64,000 nt of DNA from Echinarachnius parma (taxonomy: Eukaryota; Echinodermata; Echinoidea; Clypeasteroida; Echinarachniidae), in assembly GCA_037951105.1 (NCBI GenBank), contig JBAMJV010003083.1, positions 62,001 to 126,000 on the forward strand, written 5' to 3'. The notes beneath the pieces were generated by a model. That model did no database searches, was not told the origin of the DNA, and worked only from the letters and a program-made list of their open reading frames with translations. Made by a program: the position numbers and the translations under genes. Position 1 is the stretch's first letter; every line of letters begins with the position of its first letter. Positions 36,340 to 50,948 of the stretch are shown here, in pieces.

Positions 36340-39300
36340 TGATTGTTTGTTTATTCAGATAGTATTGAATTCAGCCCTGCAGCTAGTCCTTGACTAGTGA
36401 TGCCATGTTGATTCCTAGCCAGTGTAATTGCCACATGTATGGAGCAGGAGGTGATTTGTCACAAGCAATGAGAAGGGATCAGCCGCCGTGTCAAGACCAA
36501 TTTGCTATTTCAGGGCTTTTAGCCTCTTACTTTCACTACAAATTTCCACATACTTGTGTATTACTCCAACGCCATTTATTCAAACCATTCAGAAGGTTAA
36601 ATATATGATTTACTTGCGTTGTGTGATGCTTTTTCAAATTTTCTGATTTGTTTTTAAATTAACAAATGTGTTGCAAAACTGCTGAGTGATTGTCTTAATA
36701 CTATAAGTAGTTAATTTAGTAACCTAAATTAATACTTCTAATAAATTTTAAAAAGATAAACAAGAAAATTGTGCTTTGCCATTAAGCCCAGTTTCTTTGC
36801 CCATTTTGCATTTATTTAATGTATTTCTGGTCAGCTATTTTCTCCATGTTTGAATAAATTATGAATGTACTTCACAAAGAAGACTTGGGGGGTCATTCAT
36901 GGATAGCTTTCGCTACTTCATGGCAGTATTTTGTTCTTGACCAAAAATGGCTCGTTAAAAATGATTAACTTCTTGACTGCAACACATTTCTCCCTACTAC
37001 TACTACTATTCATAAAGGTAAATTTAGCTTAAAATATCAGTCACATGGATAGGAGTGTGATCATTATAAATCACTTTCAAGAACTGTGGAGGAAGATGGT
37101 AAGATTATTTTGCTACCCTTGATGTTATCTTCCTGCATATGTACAGATCAAGTCAAGAGTAATAATTCCCCATATTTCATTCTGCCTTCTACTCCATGGG
37201 CCCCCTGATTGATTTTCATGAGATCACCATTTTTAAAGCATTGACATGGTGAACAGCCTTTGGCAAATTGGCAATGCAGTGGGAGGATGCATCTCAAGAG
37301 CCATCTTCAGACCATCTTCTCGTTCCCAAGTCAAAATAGCCCCCGGTGATAGCGGGCAACATGGCGGCCTAGATCAATATTGTCTTCATTTTGCCTGTCA
37401 CGCTGAACGTGATCCCACTCTCTCACTCCGCAGGGACAAATCTATTGCATTTTGAGCAGATATTAATGAGCAATTCCACGTTTCTCAGAAACCTAGTCAC
37501 AAATAAAAATTAACTTCATGAAATACTCGTTATCTCTCATGTACTGTGCTAAATCCTACTTTTATGAGGGATTCTACAGAAGATTTCCCAAGTTGATGCA
37601 AAAATAGATTGCTAAATAATTTACTTGAAAAGGGTTTATTTTACACCATCCCAATTAGATCCTAATCCAAGAACTAAAAATATATGCTAGTGAGTGAATG
37701 CATGTCATGCAATTTGCTTGAGTGCTGATACATGTTATTAACTTTGTAAAATTCAACCAAAATAACTTCAAGCTTTCACACTTCTCTTGTAACTTGGAGT
37801 TTGGCTTATATGTTAACAGAAGAATGAAATGGGTTTTTATTTTTCAAACGTCTCCCTAATTATGCAGATCTATATTTAAGTATGAATTTGAAAGCAGCTA
37901 TGGACGCTTTCTACCGTAGTCAAGAGTATCCATCCATAGTATCCAAATTAGGATACTTCACACTAACGATCAGGATAAAATCAGACATTGATTTTCTGTT
38001 TTCACTAGGTAAACATAATTATTTTGCTACAGAAATATCATATCACTCCGACATTCTCAAGAATCTTACAATGAAATGGGAATATGGTCGAAGTCTTAAA
38101 TATTACTTTTGGGGGCGGGGGGGGGGGGGGAAATATAAAGTTAATGGATTACTTTAAATTTACAAAATCATACCGGTACTTCCATTTGTAGTCTTTGTTT
38201 GATTTGATCATTGGGGGCTGGACATGAAAACAGCAATCCATAAAATGTTAAATCCAACATGTGTGAATATGTGGGACCTCAAACATGAATGAAGGAATGA
38301 GTAATGTGCCAAAGTACACAATCCAACAAAAGGTGCTCCAAAGGTCATCCAATATGACAAAGAGAATTTGGTGGAATTGTTATAATAGCTGGCCTAATGC
38401 AGAATACTGTACATGTTCTGCTAGGACTTCAAGAAGAAGTAGCTAGTAATGCACTTGTTTCTTTGCAGATACTTCCAGGTTTATTATATGACACAGAGAC
38501 CTTGTCTTGGCATTCTATCTACATGTAGTCATTCAGGCATGCAAACATTTCCAGAAATTAAACTAAATTTATTGAAAACTTGTCAGGCTATATAAGTTTT
38601 TTTAGCAAATCCTCACAATTTTCCCACTAGCTCAAAAAATGGGAAAATGATAAATTCAACACAGCTTTACTAGCTAATCAACCATTCCACGCCCGTGTTT
38701 AAATTGTAACTTTCCAATCATTTTTATTACTAATGCCAACGGCTATAATGTTCAATACTGATTTGCTGTTGCCATGGTAGTTACACTAATTGGAAATTTG
38801 CAAACAATTTTGTTTGATATAACAGTCTCTCACTGAACATTATTCACTCCCATGTTTATGATGACCCTTCATAAAATGATGTAGACGTAGAACTAGGAAT
38901 CTAAGATGTTCAAATAAGAGTACAGATTTCCTTTGGGCTATCAATGTAATTCAACTTTCTCCGTTCTTCTTGCCACCATTCATTCCTACACAGCCCTGCC
39001 GTGCAATCACCGATAGGATATGTTCCTTCAATTCTCTCAGCAAAAAAAAATCACATCTGCAATTCTGCAAGCCTCAAAGAAACACTTCCATCAAATAGCG
39101 GCTAATGCAGGTCACATCAATATCTAGGGCCTCCTGCATTACACAGTCAAGGGTGCAGGTCAAAATAGTCATATTCTGTACCCATTATGAAATGACCAAT
39201 CCAAAGATAGAAAAAATACGTACTTGAAGTTCTTAGGATTTGGTCAATTATTGAATAATATTCTACCCTAAAGCATCATAAAACTGTTTTTAAATAGACA

Positions 39301-39395
39301 TGAGTCAGTGATTTGTGCTGTTTTGTCTTTATGGGGTACATACGTTGTTTTTCTTCTTCTTTGATTGCTGATTTGATTCTGATCAACGACAACAA
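36340..39395. other. Intronic DNA without recognisable features
   Basis: Mostly unique sequence, with a G13 run near 38118. The 37245-37460 segment is less AT-rich and repeat-free and includes caacatggcggcc, a YY1-like motif. It could be conserved non-coding DNA. Confidence 0.35.
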
Positions 39396-39399
39396 AAAA

Positions 39400-39999
39400 A
39401 CAGAACGTCAATGATGTAGCGCTCATCCGCCATCTCGCAACATCAAATATCGCAAATTTCATGTGGTACACTTTTCAACTGGTCAAAAAAATAAAAATTT
39501 GATGCCCTGGAAGGGACATGGGGAAAAAAAACAAACAAACAAACAAACAAACAAAAAATAAATAAATAAAAATAATAAAATAAATAAATTAAAAAAATTA
39601 ATTAATTAATTAAATTTAAAAAAATTTAAAAATTAAAAATTACAATGAATGGAGAAAAATTTCAAAATTCTGTGTAGAAGTTTAGTGTACCAAAGTTAGC
39701 TCTACCAGATAAAGCAAACCAAATCAAAATCGGTCGAGAAATGAAGGAGAAGAAGCATTTTTTGTGATTTCGAATAAATTTGCATAAATTACCATAGATA
39801 ATGAATTTCACGATTCTGTGTAGAAGTTTTAAATCCCCCTCCTAGCCCTATCTTATGAAACAATCAGAATCAAAATCAGTTGAAAAATAACGAAGAAGAA
39901 GCATTTTGAAAACTGGAAGGACGGACGGACGGAAGGACGGACGACGGACGCCACGCCATGGCATAAGCTCATCGTGCCCTTCGGGCCGGATGAGCTAAA
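39400..39999. mobile_element. Interspersed element with ACGG tail, copy 2
   Basis: Same family and orientation as 29292-30030: starts cagaacgtcaatgatgtagc and ends gccggatgagctaaa. The variable A/T-rich middle here is (AAAC)n/(AAAT)n rather than (AAT)n, and the GGAC array is shorter. A poly-G run (40004-40021) follows. Confidence 0.88.
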
Positions 40000-40024
40000 C
40001 ATTGGGGGGGGGGGAGGGGGGAGG

Positions 40025-42060
40025 AGTATACTAGCAGTTCTACACAATTTTGTTTTGTGATATTGTATCCAATCAAAATATTTTTTTTAATAGAGAAGAT
40101 AATATAGTTTTATGACGAAAAATGTTTGTACTCCTAGCATATAGAGACAGTTTGAACCCTGTAATCTAAAAAAGGAAACTAAACACCCATGCACTGCAAA
40201 TATTTTGGTTCTCTCTGGCACACAGAGGTGCAAGCACTTTCTAATGATGTAAATAAATGGCCTCCATTGATATGGGTTATTTGGATACAGTTTTACAATC
40301 ATTATGTAAATGTACACCATTGAGGAAACAAATAGTGGAGATGTATCAGTCCATCTCAAACTACATGTATGATGCTTGGATAGTATCTTTATTTCAAAGG
40401 CTTGATGTGTACATGAATGCACAGGAAAAACTGTATCAAAATCAAAAAGAAAATCATTGTCATCATTCACGAGTGTCCTGAGCCCCTATACATTTCTTCT
40501 CATAAAATATGGGATGTTATCAATTGGCTTTTCAACAAAAATATCTTATCTGTTACACAGTGCTCAACCATCTTTACAGAAAATGTGTTGGTATCAAATT
40601 GTTTGCATTCGGTATGCAGTTCTGTATCTCAAAATACAAAATAATATTGACATCATATGGACTGCACTTGCCCAACAATTCTGCACAATTATCATATAAA
40701 ATGTGTTGGAATCATATGGAACGTGGACTGTTGTTCTGTACCATATTATAGAACATATGTTGGAATTGTTTTTGGTGCACAATAACATCCCACCCCAAAA
40801 AAATGTGTTAGATTTGGAAATCACTGATTTCATTCACTGCAAACCCTATACCAACTGCACTGCAAGCCAGATAGGTATGTAGTGCAGAGAAAAGTGCATT
40901 CTGAGGGCATAGGATGCATGGAGTATCATACATGTTCACCAGTGATGCCTCAGGCCGACAGTGGATATATTATCACCATCCAACTACTCCATACATTATC
41001 ATACAGATGATACACAGGCTCAAGTGCGTCAATGGAATTAAGAGGGAAAAAGAAGTGACTTTAAATGCTTAAACATGTTAAACATGTGCAGCATCAGTTT
41101 TTTACCATACGTACACACCATCATACAAATTAAAATGGCAGATAATAAGCCTACTGTACATACATGCAAACTATCCATGGTCATTAGCCAATCAGATTGC
41201 AGACAATCTTCTACCATTTTCACCATTTTGTAAAATCTGCTCCAAGACCACTGTAGTGTCAAGGATCCATGTAAATTGTTTTACTCTCATGTTTGTATTA
41301 TTGAAGGTACATACAGTATTACAGTGTTCCATGATTATTGGCATACATACAATGTATACATTGTAAAATCTTGCATGTAAAAATTGTGTTACAATCCCAT
41401 GCTCATATTCATAGGTACTGCATGTAAATAAATTTGAAGTACACACTATTCAGGTTTCTCAAACTGAAATTATAATTATGTATAATGGACTATACATTAT
41501 CAGTTGCTTAAATGCAGAGCAAATGTGTATTTAAAAAATGCCCTGTGAATGATAAGTGGACACAACAATCAAGACTCTTTGGCCTACAAACGTTCCAACT
41601 CAAGTCATATATTGTGGCAAACTCACTGAAGCAAATATTTTTCAATCTGAAAAGTAGTGATGAATGCAGTTATAGTTCTAACATATTGGAATGCAAGGTT
41701 TTTTGTACATGCTTGTACAATGTATGTCATGAAATATTATTATGGGTGTGATTGGAGTCTGATATTGAGCAGACACAAAGTCATCATTATTCACAACTCA
41801 CATCAAAACAAACCTATTAAAAGCCTTAGAGTAAGTTACCTAAGAGGCTAATCCTCCAAGTTGAAGTGTATGGCGGGATCAACAAACACATTTTAAAAGT
41901 ACCTCAGTAACCAGAATCAGCCAAGATATTGGTAAAATCTATTTATGCAAATAAAATGGTCAGGCATTCCATTGAGGAAATAGCAAGGGATAGATTTCAT
42001 CTTATTAGGGGAGACTACTTTTTTTGTTCAATCTATCTGCATTTTAAAAGTTTCTGCTGA
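40025..42060. other. Intronic DNA without recognisable features
   Basis: Unique AT-rich sequence. Overlapping short open frames on both strands (40257-40833, 41038-41446) have no motif or splice context. Confidence 0.4.
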
Positions 42061-42091
42061 AATTTGTTTCGCATTGAGCTCTATGTTACCT

Positions 42092-42136
42092 TTTTTTTTT
42101 TTTTTTGGGGGGGGGGGGGTTTGGGGGGGGGGGGGT
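42092..42136. repeat. Poly-T/poly-G junction
   Basis: About 18 T are followed by two long G runs (ttttggggg ... tttgggggg). A gcctcctga tandem (three to four 9-bp units) follows at 42172-42203. Confidence 0.9.
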
Positions 42137-42439
42137 AGCTGGAGGGTGTATGACTTTGAGTACATCCTCCTGACTCCTGAGCCTCCTGAGCCTCCTGAGC
42201 CTCATTGGTGTTTCCCTGCTGTGCCAGCCTCTGCCAAACAATATGGGAGGGGAACAAAGAAGAGGGTCATTGGGGCCTTTGGGGGCAACCCAAGAAACCA
42301 ATATTGTTGAAAATTGATGTTATGAATTCTCTATTCATATGTGCACATTTGTTACAAGGCAGAATAAATGCAAAATGCCAAAAGGAGAAGCAAGTATTGA
42401 TAGGAGGGGTTACTCTCCCCTTACCTCCCCTCTGAGCTG

Positions 42440-45400
42440 TTCTATTCTCACACCTGCTGCTTTCATTGACGGATCAATCACCATCATCTCCTCATAATAC
42501 GGCCTTGACTAGCAACAAATATAGATATGCTAGCAAAGTTACAACAATATTTGCTATACTTTCACTGTGTGATAATCATGTCTAAACTATCAACACTACA
42601 TGTACTAACTACACCACACAAAAGCAAGACCATGAACAATCCCAGTAAAAGTACCAATCGAGACATAAAAGTCATTTTTATAGAACTCATTTTCCTCCAA
42701 AACTGCTGAAAGGGTTCAAGAGATTTTGATAAATTTAAGTAATTATTGTACTTAATTCTATTTGATGAATCTCTTGAAATAAAGAAAATAAATTTACAAG
42801 AATATTAACTACTAGTACTGATTTGCATAAAAGAATTAACCAAATTAATTAGGGCTAATAATATCAACATGTCAGTGGTATTTCAGGTTTGATCCTGGTT
42901 TTACATGGAATTGGCTAACCCTATTACTTTAACACCATGGGATTTCATAAACAAAATGTTACCTTCTTAATTTTTAGCACAAAAGGGGCATTTACAAGTC
43001 CTTTATAAGCAATCTTACTATAAGGGGTCAATAGTGTTTACTATCAAAGAAAAGCCTGCAATCATTTCCAACTACAGAATAATATTTTCCTTCAAAATTG
43101 AGACATTTTCCAAAGGAAAACAACAAAGTGCCAGACATAATATTTGGGAATCCATTTTCCAAGTTGGTTTGGTATTAACCCCATAAATAGATGACCTGCC
43201 TTGGAACAGTTTGGATTTGGGAGAATTATAAGCCACAGAGGGCCAACTGGGTAATTAGGATAAGTATGAAGCCAACATGTTCAATATAATCACTGCAAAT
43301 ACAATGTATGTGGAATGGTGGCATGGTCCTGGTATGAATCATGTATTTTACCTAATGGTCCCCTAGGACTCAATACACACACCTTGTGAAAGGCCAATGT
43401 ATTGTTGGATGAATGAATAGCATGCTCTACAAAGCCATGCAGGCTGGCTACCAATAAACCCTTTCCATATCACACCATGAGATTGCCATTTATTTATTGC
43501 ACATCATATTGTGATATGGTACTAAATGGATTATTTCAGCATAACTTAGCAATGTCTGCATGGTTCAGCACATGTTTACCTGCCTATTTCAATTCAAGTA
43601 GCAAGCGAGCTTAGTCCACCCAAGTTGTGAATTGGTCCAAAAACTGCTTAAAGTTCAGATTTAGGAAAGGATCCATAAATAAGATTATATTCTTCTCATG
43701 GTGTAATCAAAGGTCAACCATTGGTGACCATCCATTTTTAATCAAAACTGTTCATGATTTTGAGGTTTCAGGTTGACCACAATTTGTGTACATATCGGAG
43801 AAGAAATATTGCCACCTCTCCTCGTCATGTAAATACAAGCAGAAAATACAATCCCCTTTTTCTTGTAGTGCACTTTCTATTTGTGAACATATCTTCTGAC
43901 ATTTCACTATCAAGAATACAAGCATACATGCGGGTAATGGCATTCATTAGGGTTTTAAACAGATAGCCAACTGCTTATTATGATGGGTTACACATTTTAT
44001 GAAATAGATGTACTTCACTGCTATACATTTTTAAAACCCAGACCTTCAGGCCATGAAGCAACCATTGAAGCAGTATGATTGCTCTTTCAAAAATGATGCG
44101 AGGCAAAATTTACGGAAAAACTTGCACCATCTCTTGGACACGTCAAAGTTGTTGATGTGAAAGGGGTGCAATGTTTGGTTGAGTGCATACCAGCCCAGCA
44201 GGTGGATTGGTCTCGTACACTACACACCCACGCAACTTATCCTCATTCGCTCAACCAGCAACACACTTTACCCGTATATACATCAAATTTACCTACATAA
44301 TCATCAGAACTGGACAAGCATGCTGCCACAGAAACTAATACATCAACAAACATCACCAAATTTACCTTTACATCAAAACAACAAAAAATGTACCCTTCAA
44401 ATAAATATTTAAAAACAGGCAATCAAATTATCTGGTGCATCGAGAGAAACTGCAACAATTTACCTGCACATCAGTCATTGTAGTACTTGAAGCTATTGTA
44501 GCTAAACCAGCAAGAAGTCAAACATGGAATTCGCCCAAAAAACACATCAACAAATTACACAAAACTTCCTCGTATCAGAATTCCGACTGTCCTAGCTTCT
44601 AATAGCACTGGAACTGAACTATATTGATTCAAAGCCAATAAGGCAATATTGGAACCAATCACGTTCACCTTTCCATCCAATGAAATTGAACATTTCCTCT
44701 AAAGTCTATCCATTCATGTGATAGCTTGAGAAGAAGAACGTGACTGAATGTGGAATGACCTGCGAACACTAAAGCTGTATGTACGACTCAGCTCTTCAAG
44801 TTCAATGCAAACAGAAATATCAGCAACAACAAAAAGGGGAACTATGCAAGGCTTTCAAACAGACTCAATATCAAGTTTCATTTTTTCTTGATCCTAAAAG
44901 CATTGTAATGCACTGAACTTGGTGTACCATCAAGTATGGTAGAGGTTATATGTGAAGTGATCTTTTCCACAAACAATTATACCAATTAATTCTCAAGGAA
45001 AACCAATTTGGAGATTTTCCTTTTAAGAACCTTCTTTTCTTCTTGATAATGATATGCACCATTCCACAGGAAAACTAATCAGGATTTATAAACTAATTAC
45101 CACAATTTGAATGCAAAACCTCTATTACATCTAGAGATTTATAAAACTTGGAAAGGTTGTTATTATTAGCACTTTAATCCATTCAACTCATTTCTAATTT
45201 TCATTTTAATATTCTCTAGATGGTAGACCATAGCCCAAGACTTTGGGCGACTGGGAATAGTCCTGAATGGGCCTAACGCTGCAAAATGAATTTATCTGCA
45301 CAATTCATACATGACCTTTACCTGACCAGCAGCGGATTGCTAAATAATGATCAATACATTCCCTGCAGGGACATGGTGGGTCCTGCATTTAGGACTGACT

Positions 45401-45920
45401 TGGATGGGGCTTGCAAAATCTAGATCTAGTGGGGAATATGTTAATTTTGTAATACTTTAAGAACTTTTAGTGCGTCATTAGGTATACCAGGGATATGGGA
45501 TTGAATTCCCATTTCCCTGGGTATACTAACTTCATACACTAACAGTCAGTCAGTATACCACTGAGAAAAGTCTCTTTGCTTCAATGCATATATTGGTGTA
45601 TTTTGGCCTATTCATGGAGTACTACACAAACTGCCAATCATTCATTCCTGCATACATTGTGTAGTAAACAGGTTTAACACTGGGGTTAGTCAACCATTCT
45701 AAAATCTCCTAATGTACTAGCCCAACAGGTAGAGTTAATAAGTCATAAGGTTTCTAGTACACAAGTATTTTCTTCTAATTATATGTATGCATGCAAATAA
45801 TCCATCATGATTTACTTATAATTTCTTGCTATGCAATAACAAAGATGCATTCAAGATATACAATTCAACAAAATATCTTGGCAAACTGAATTAATCTCTT
45901 CCACACATAATCCCTTCCCC
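42440..45920. other. Intronic DNA without recognisable features
   Basis: No exon, inverted-repeat element or tandem array was recognised in this 3.5-kb stretch. Confidence 0.4.
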
Positions 45921-45926
45921 AACACT

Positions 45927-46311
45927 TTAAAGGGACTTAGTAACATTGTCCAAATCCTCAAAATAAATTTTTTATTCTAGCGGTTCCCTTATACTTGTTG
46001 TATTCGTATTAACAATAAAATCACGGGACAGGTTTCGGTTTTTCAAATTTCCCTTTCGTTACAAAGATATGTATGATTGAAGTATTCAGATAAGAAAAAC
46101 TCTGGGCAAGTTTTTCTTCCGTGTACAAAGTGAGTGCAGTGAGTTACTGAATATCACTTTGCATTTTCGCTCATTACTTGGCCATACAATGTCCATTTGA
46201 CTTGAAATTTTCACACAATACCCTGTGGACATATGAGATACCAACAATATACATTGCATCAACCATTCATCCCTTTTTGCACATGTTAACAAAGTTACTA
46301 GATCCCTTTAA
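45927..46311 (+). mobile_element. TTAA-bounded element (family 1, copy b), uninterrupted
   Basis: Starts ttaaagggacttagtaacat and ends gttactagatccctttaa, with TTAA at each end. The interior (ggttcccttatacttgttgt, cattacttggccatacaatg, caataccctgtggacatatg) matches copies a (22285-24006) and c (54708-55102). It provides the empty site for the hAT-like insertion in copy a. TTAA boundaries suggest a piggyBac-type target preference, but the ends do not match canonical piggyBac termini. Confidence 0.9.
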
Positions 46312-46319
46312 TAGGATTG

Positions 46320-47560
46320 AATAGGATTTACATACTGTTACATAACACTGGTGACACACACTGAAACACAAATGGTTTTATCACAATGTCAGGTCAAGTT
46401 ATGTATTTTTATGTTTTACTTGATGTTATGACAATTTGTTAAATTTGTTAATTGAATTTGTGATTTTACTGTGTAACCATTTACATTGTAAACAACTCAA
46501 CTTGATGTTTTGATACAGCTGTATAGTAAATTGCATTTACTGGCATAAATAGCCAATTCAAAATGTTAATTGCTTAAAATGATGGGTTACATTACATACA
46601 AGTATTGATTTTGTAAAATAATCCCTTACATCACCCATCCGTCCCTTCAGACCAATTCTAGTAGAATACAATTGCACAGAATACATTTTGACATACAAGG
46701 TTTTTCAGTCACAGGCAAAATATTGTGGGAACGAACTGATGAGCTGAAAGGCCTGGTAATTGTTCTCTAGAGGCAATGAATGAGTAATATGGTCACCAGC
46801 AGAGCAGAGGGAACCCCTACAGAGTCTAGGCCTTATACAATAGGACCTAGACCTGATACAATAGGACCTAGATCCACTACAATAGAATCAGAGCCACCTG
46901 TGTGGAGCTACACTAAAGAACCTTCCTAACAACCTATTAACTATATAATTAACAATACACTATTTACTCAATATGTCTCATTATTTGTTCCATCAGTCAT
47001 TCACCAATTTAACAAACAAGCATACTTATATCCGATCCCCTTGCAGTGGTAAAGAATTACAGTTTTTAAAAATGCAAGTTTTAGTACCTCGGTACATGTA
47101 CTGGCAATTTTAAATGTTTTAGATATCCAGCTGAAATATGGGTAAGATTTGACAAGTTACATTTCTCCACTTACTCAGGTACTCCTGTTAAATGGGTAGA
47201 AAATGCTGTACAAAACCCTACCCAAGTGGAGACCACTGTATGATGTACAATCCGGAGACACCTTCACATAATGACCCTGATCTTGTCGTGGAGTTAGTAA
47301 GTGGAATTAGTCATGTACATGTACATAGTGTAGTAGGCTCAATGGCTATTCAACTCTGATTAGAACTGTTGACCCTTGGACTCAGATAACCAACTCAAGT
47401 AACTGAAGTAAGACTTGAGATAAGTCACTTCATAGATGCATACACAATGTACAATGTATGCCAATGCAGGAAACAAAGTAACAATGTTCATTGCAACTAA
47501 ATAATTGTTCAACTATGAGAAAACTATGTTATTTCATGTGTAATTCTCATCTAGAAGTAA
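46320..47560. other. Intronic DNA; one short tandem, no gene seen
   Basis: A short tandem (acaataggacctaga, three diverged units, about 46837-46888) is the only structure noticed. Confidence 0.4.
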
Positions 47561-47568
47561 GACTAAGA

Positions 47569-47668
47569 GGGCAAGTACATTTTATGTTGGGGCAAGTAAA
47601 ATGTCAAAATGTTTGATTTCACATTCCCGAACGGGCAGTACAGAAAAAAGTTTGTGTGGAGGCTTGTG
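47569..47668. mobile_element. Repeat fragment with cccgaacgggcagtac core, copy 2
   Basis: Inverted relative of 28350-28465: gggcaagtacatttt, cccgaacgggcagtac, agaaaaaagtttg and tggaggctt. Confidence 0.6.
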
Positions 47669-47934
47669 TAAAGCAAAGCATTTTCAGCATTATTACAGTG
47701 TATACACTTCCAAGACAGAAAACCAAAATATCTAGGCTAGGGTTGGATGATATACATACTTGGGAAATCAACTGAATCAATGGACTTCACTTCACAGAAC
47801 ACAGTGCAAGTATAGATCAAAGGATGAAAGGCAAGAAAGTTTATAAAATGGGTAGAAGAATCCCTGCATTCTGATTGGTCAATTAGCATGTAAAAGTTTT
47901 TTACTGATACATGGCTCACTTTAGTTTAATTTTC

Positions 47935-48516
47935 ATTTTTTTTTCGCTTATTTTATAAAAACTAATGCTGCACAGGGGTATTTTGTGGATTAAAAAAAAA
48001 TAATAATAATAATAATTATTATTAAAAAAAATATTTCTGTTAAAATTGATATAAATTTTTTTATTTCATCTAAAAAAAAAAAAAAGTTGTTTAAATCTGA
48101 TTTTTTTTTTCATTTTTTATTTTTAAATTAATATAAACAAAATTTTATAATAAAAAAAAAAAAAAAATTAAAATGTGAAATCAATTTTTTTTCCAGCCAT
48201 GGGTCGGTATTTTTGCAGCCATGGGTCGGTACTTTTGAAGCCATGGGTCGGTACTTTTGAAGCCATGGGTCGGTACTTTTAGCCAATTTAGCCATTACTG
48301 GGAAAAAGTCTGGTTTTCACATTTTTTCGCGCCCATTTTATAAAACAAATGCTGCACAGGCATATTTCGTGGATCGGTAAGAATTGTATGCACTCTTTTA
48401 ACTTTGGAAATGGTCTAAAACCCACTCGCTGCGCTCGTGGGTTTAAACCATACCATAGTTAAACTCGTGCATCCAATTCGTACCGATCCACTCATGCCTG
48501 TGCATCATTTGTATAA
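47935..48516. mobile_element. Compound foldback element with internal 22-bp tandem
   Basis: A strong inverted repeat spans 48337-48516 (aaatgctgcacaggcatatt, cgtggatcggtaagaattg and their mirror ccaattcgtaccgatccac, tgcctgtgcatcattt). A partial second left end occurs at 47944-47990. Between them lie an A/T-rich stretch (47985-48180) and about four units of gccatgggtcggtacttttg (48197-48285). The centre has a hairpin, aacccactcgctgcgctcgt plus gggttt. Confidence 0.75.
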
Positions 48517-48519
48517 TGA

Positions 48520-50940
48520 CACATGGAGGAATAGTCTTCACTCCCCTGGGGAGTTAATAGCTAGGAATGGGAACTACCAATCAAAGCTAACAAATTCAAT
48601 CAGTAAATTGAAAGCCTACAAATTAAATCTTTTAGATGTAGGCAACCATGGCTGTCAGGACTGTATGTAACACCCTTTGAACCAGCTTCAAGCAGTGCAG
48701 TGCAACTTAAACCCATTCAGGACTGGATACAAACAACTGTGCTGGGGTCTATGGAGAATATGTATTATACCAACATCATCCATCTTCAATGGATTGAGGT
48801 CAAACAAAAGTATGAAAATGTCATCATTTCAAACTAGATCCAAAGCAAGGGCTAATGAATTGAATATGTGAGGTTGATGCAACCTTGTCTACTCTGGTAT
48901 AACCTCTGGTAACCAGTGTAGTGTAAGGTCAAACAGAAGTATGACATTGCCACAATTAATTCCACTGCAGACTGATCTATCATGCTCCTTCAATACATGG
49001 AATGTCCATTACATCTTAGCCTTCCCACAAGACTCTCACACAAAATCTACAAGAGCAAGGCACCACAGTGCGAGAAGATTTGTCTAACAACTTGCAAATT
49101 GAACAAATACTTGGGGCTTGGTGGTTTAACCCAAAAGCATAAAAAGGGCCCCCTGCATATTATGAAATAACTTTATCAAGTATACAATTTGCAAAACAAA
49201 TCAAAGTTGAAAAATACCAAAAAATCATTTAAATTTTCCCCCTGACTTGCAGTTAAGTTTTGTTTGAGTTGTCAGTTGCAGTCCATCATATCTTGATCTG
49301 GATTACATGTATGGGCACTTTTGTACAGAATCTAAATCAATAATAGAGAAAAGGGGAGGGAGGGTAGACAGGAGTCTCATCATTTGCACATATCAGACTA
49401 GTTTGTATTCCTCAGGAGACAAAGTATTTCTCTATTCATGAATGACATCTTATCACCCCAAGGTTAAATGGGGATAAAAATATCCCTTCATGAATTATCT
49501 ATCCCAAAACAAGTGCTGAGATACACATGTATAATTCAGGCCATCAATGATAATGAAACCTGCATATATTCTCCTCTCAGGTCACCTTTACAAAGGAACT
49601 ACAAATGAGCGTTTATATTTTATGCAATCTCAGGAGTATGTCATTAGCATGCATTATGCATGAAGGTTGCGGTATTGAATACCACAGGATGCATCTTGAA
49701 GACAACAAAGACTAGCACACCTCAGCCTAAGGTCACCTTGTCAACCCTTGGGGGACACCTCAGCCTAAGGTCACCTTGTCAACCCTTGGGGGTCCTTGGG
49801 AGCCTTCCATCTTCTTGTCACCATCACCTTCAAGATACTCACACCTCCATATAGGATTAATTTTATCAACAAGAGAACTAGCTCAAATTGGTTCTTGTCT
49901 TTGCGATTGAATTAAACCACCAGTCTAATAATCCATCTAGGTCTTGGGTTCAATTCCTAGAGAAGCCAAATTTTCTTCACTCAGTTTCAATTATTTAATT
50001 CACTTCAGGTTAGTTTTTCACTGTTTAAATTTACTAAATTCAATAAGTACTAGAGAAAACAAATCAACAATATGACTGTTCATTATACCATTATGATCAA
50101 AGGAGCTATAAATTTAACGGGTATTAAACAGTACAATAATTAGGTAGTCTTGAATTCTTTCTTGCATAATACTTTCAATATCGTCCAGAATAGTGATGGT
50201 GCATAAGAAACTCCAGACTAAAACAAGTATTATTTGTTAGCTGCCACCATGGTCTAGTTCAAGCCACAAAAATTTGATAAATTTGATGATTCTTGATTTA
50301 TCTATGCCAACCCAAGCGGACCACCAGGTAATAACCTAGCTGCTAGGACTGATTTAGCTCATTTTGGACACTTTCGTGACAATGTCATTTTAAACCTGGA
50401 AAAGAGAGAGTCAATTGATAACATTGCATCTCTTTGGATCGGGTACTGTGGGGTACTATGGGGTACTGTGGTACACAGCACAAATTTGCAGTAAAGTATT
50501 ATATTTCCATGTGAGCATCCAGTTCACATGTTTTATGACCAGTCCTGGATGTAGATTAAATAAGAAGAGCCTGGACCAAGTCTAGCAGATGTTAATGAGA
50601 CATTCCAGCCAAAGGTCTTACACTCTGGCATGTAGGGCAGAGGCAACTCAAGTTCAGCTCACCACACCACATGGCACAGGGGATACCACCAACATAATGC
50701 AGCCACAACTTCAAAACAACATTCAGAATTAAGAATTGATCTGCAGAAGGTCATGAAAATATCTCAAACATGATTCAATTAGCTTGCATACGATGGTAAT
50801 CAAGAGGCCATTGGGAAGGCATAAAGTCATAAACAACTCAAGTTCAACTCATGCCAGGGTAAAAATGGACAGAAAATCAACAATAAATCTACCTGATAAT
50901 TGGAACAGGCAGGCTGGAAAAATTATTATGCGAAAGACTG
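48520..50940. other. Intronic DNA; one direct duplication, no gene seen
   Basis: A direct duplication at about 49718-49791 (acacctcagcctaaggtcac, cttgtcaacccttggggg twice) is the only structure noticed. Confidence 0.4.
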
Positions 50941-50948
50941 TAATCATC

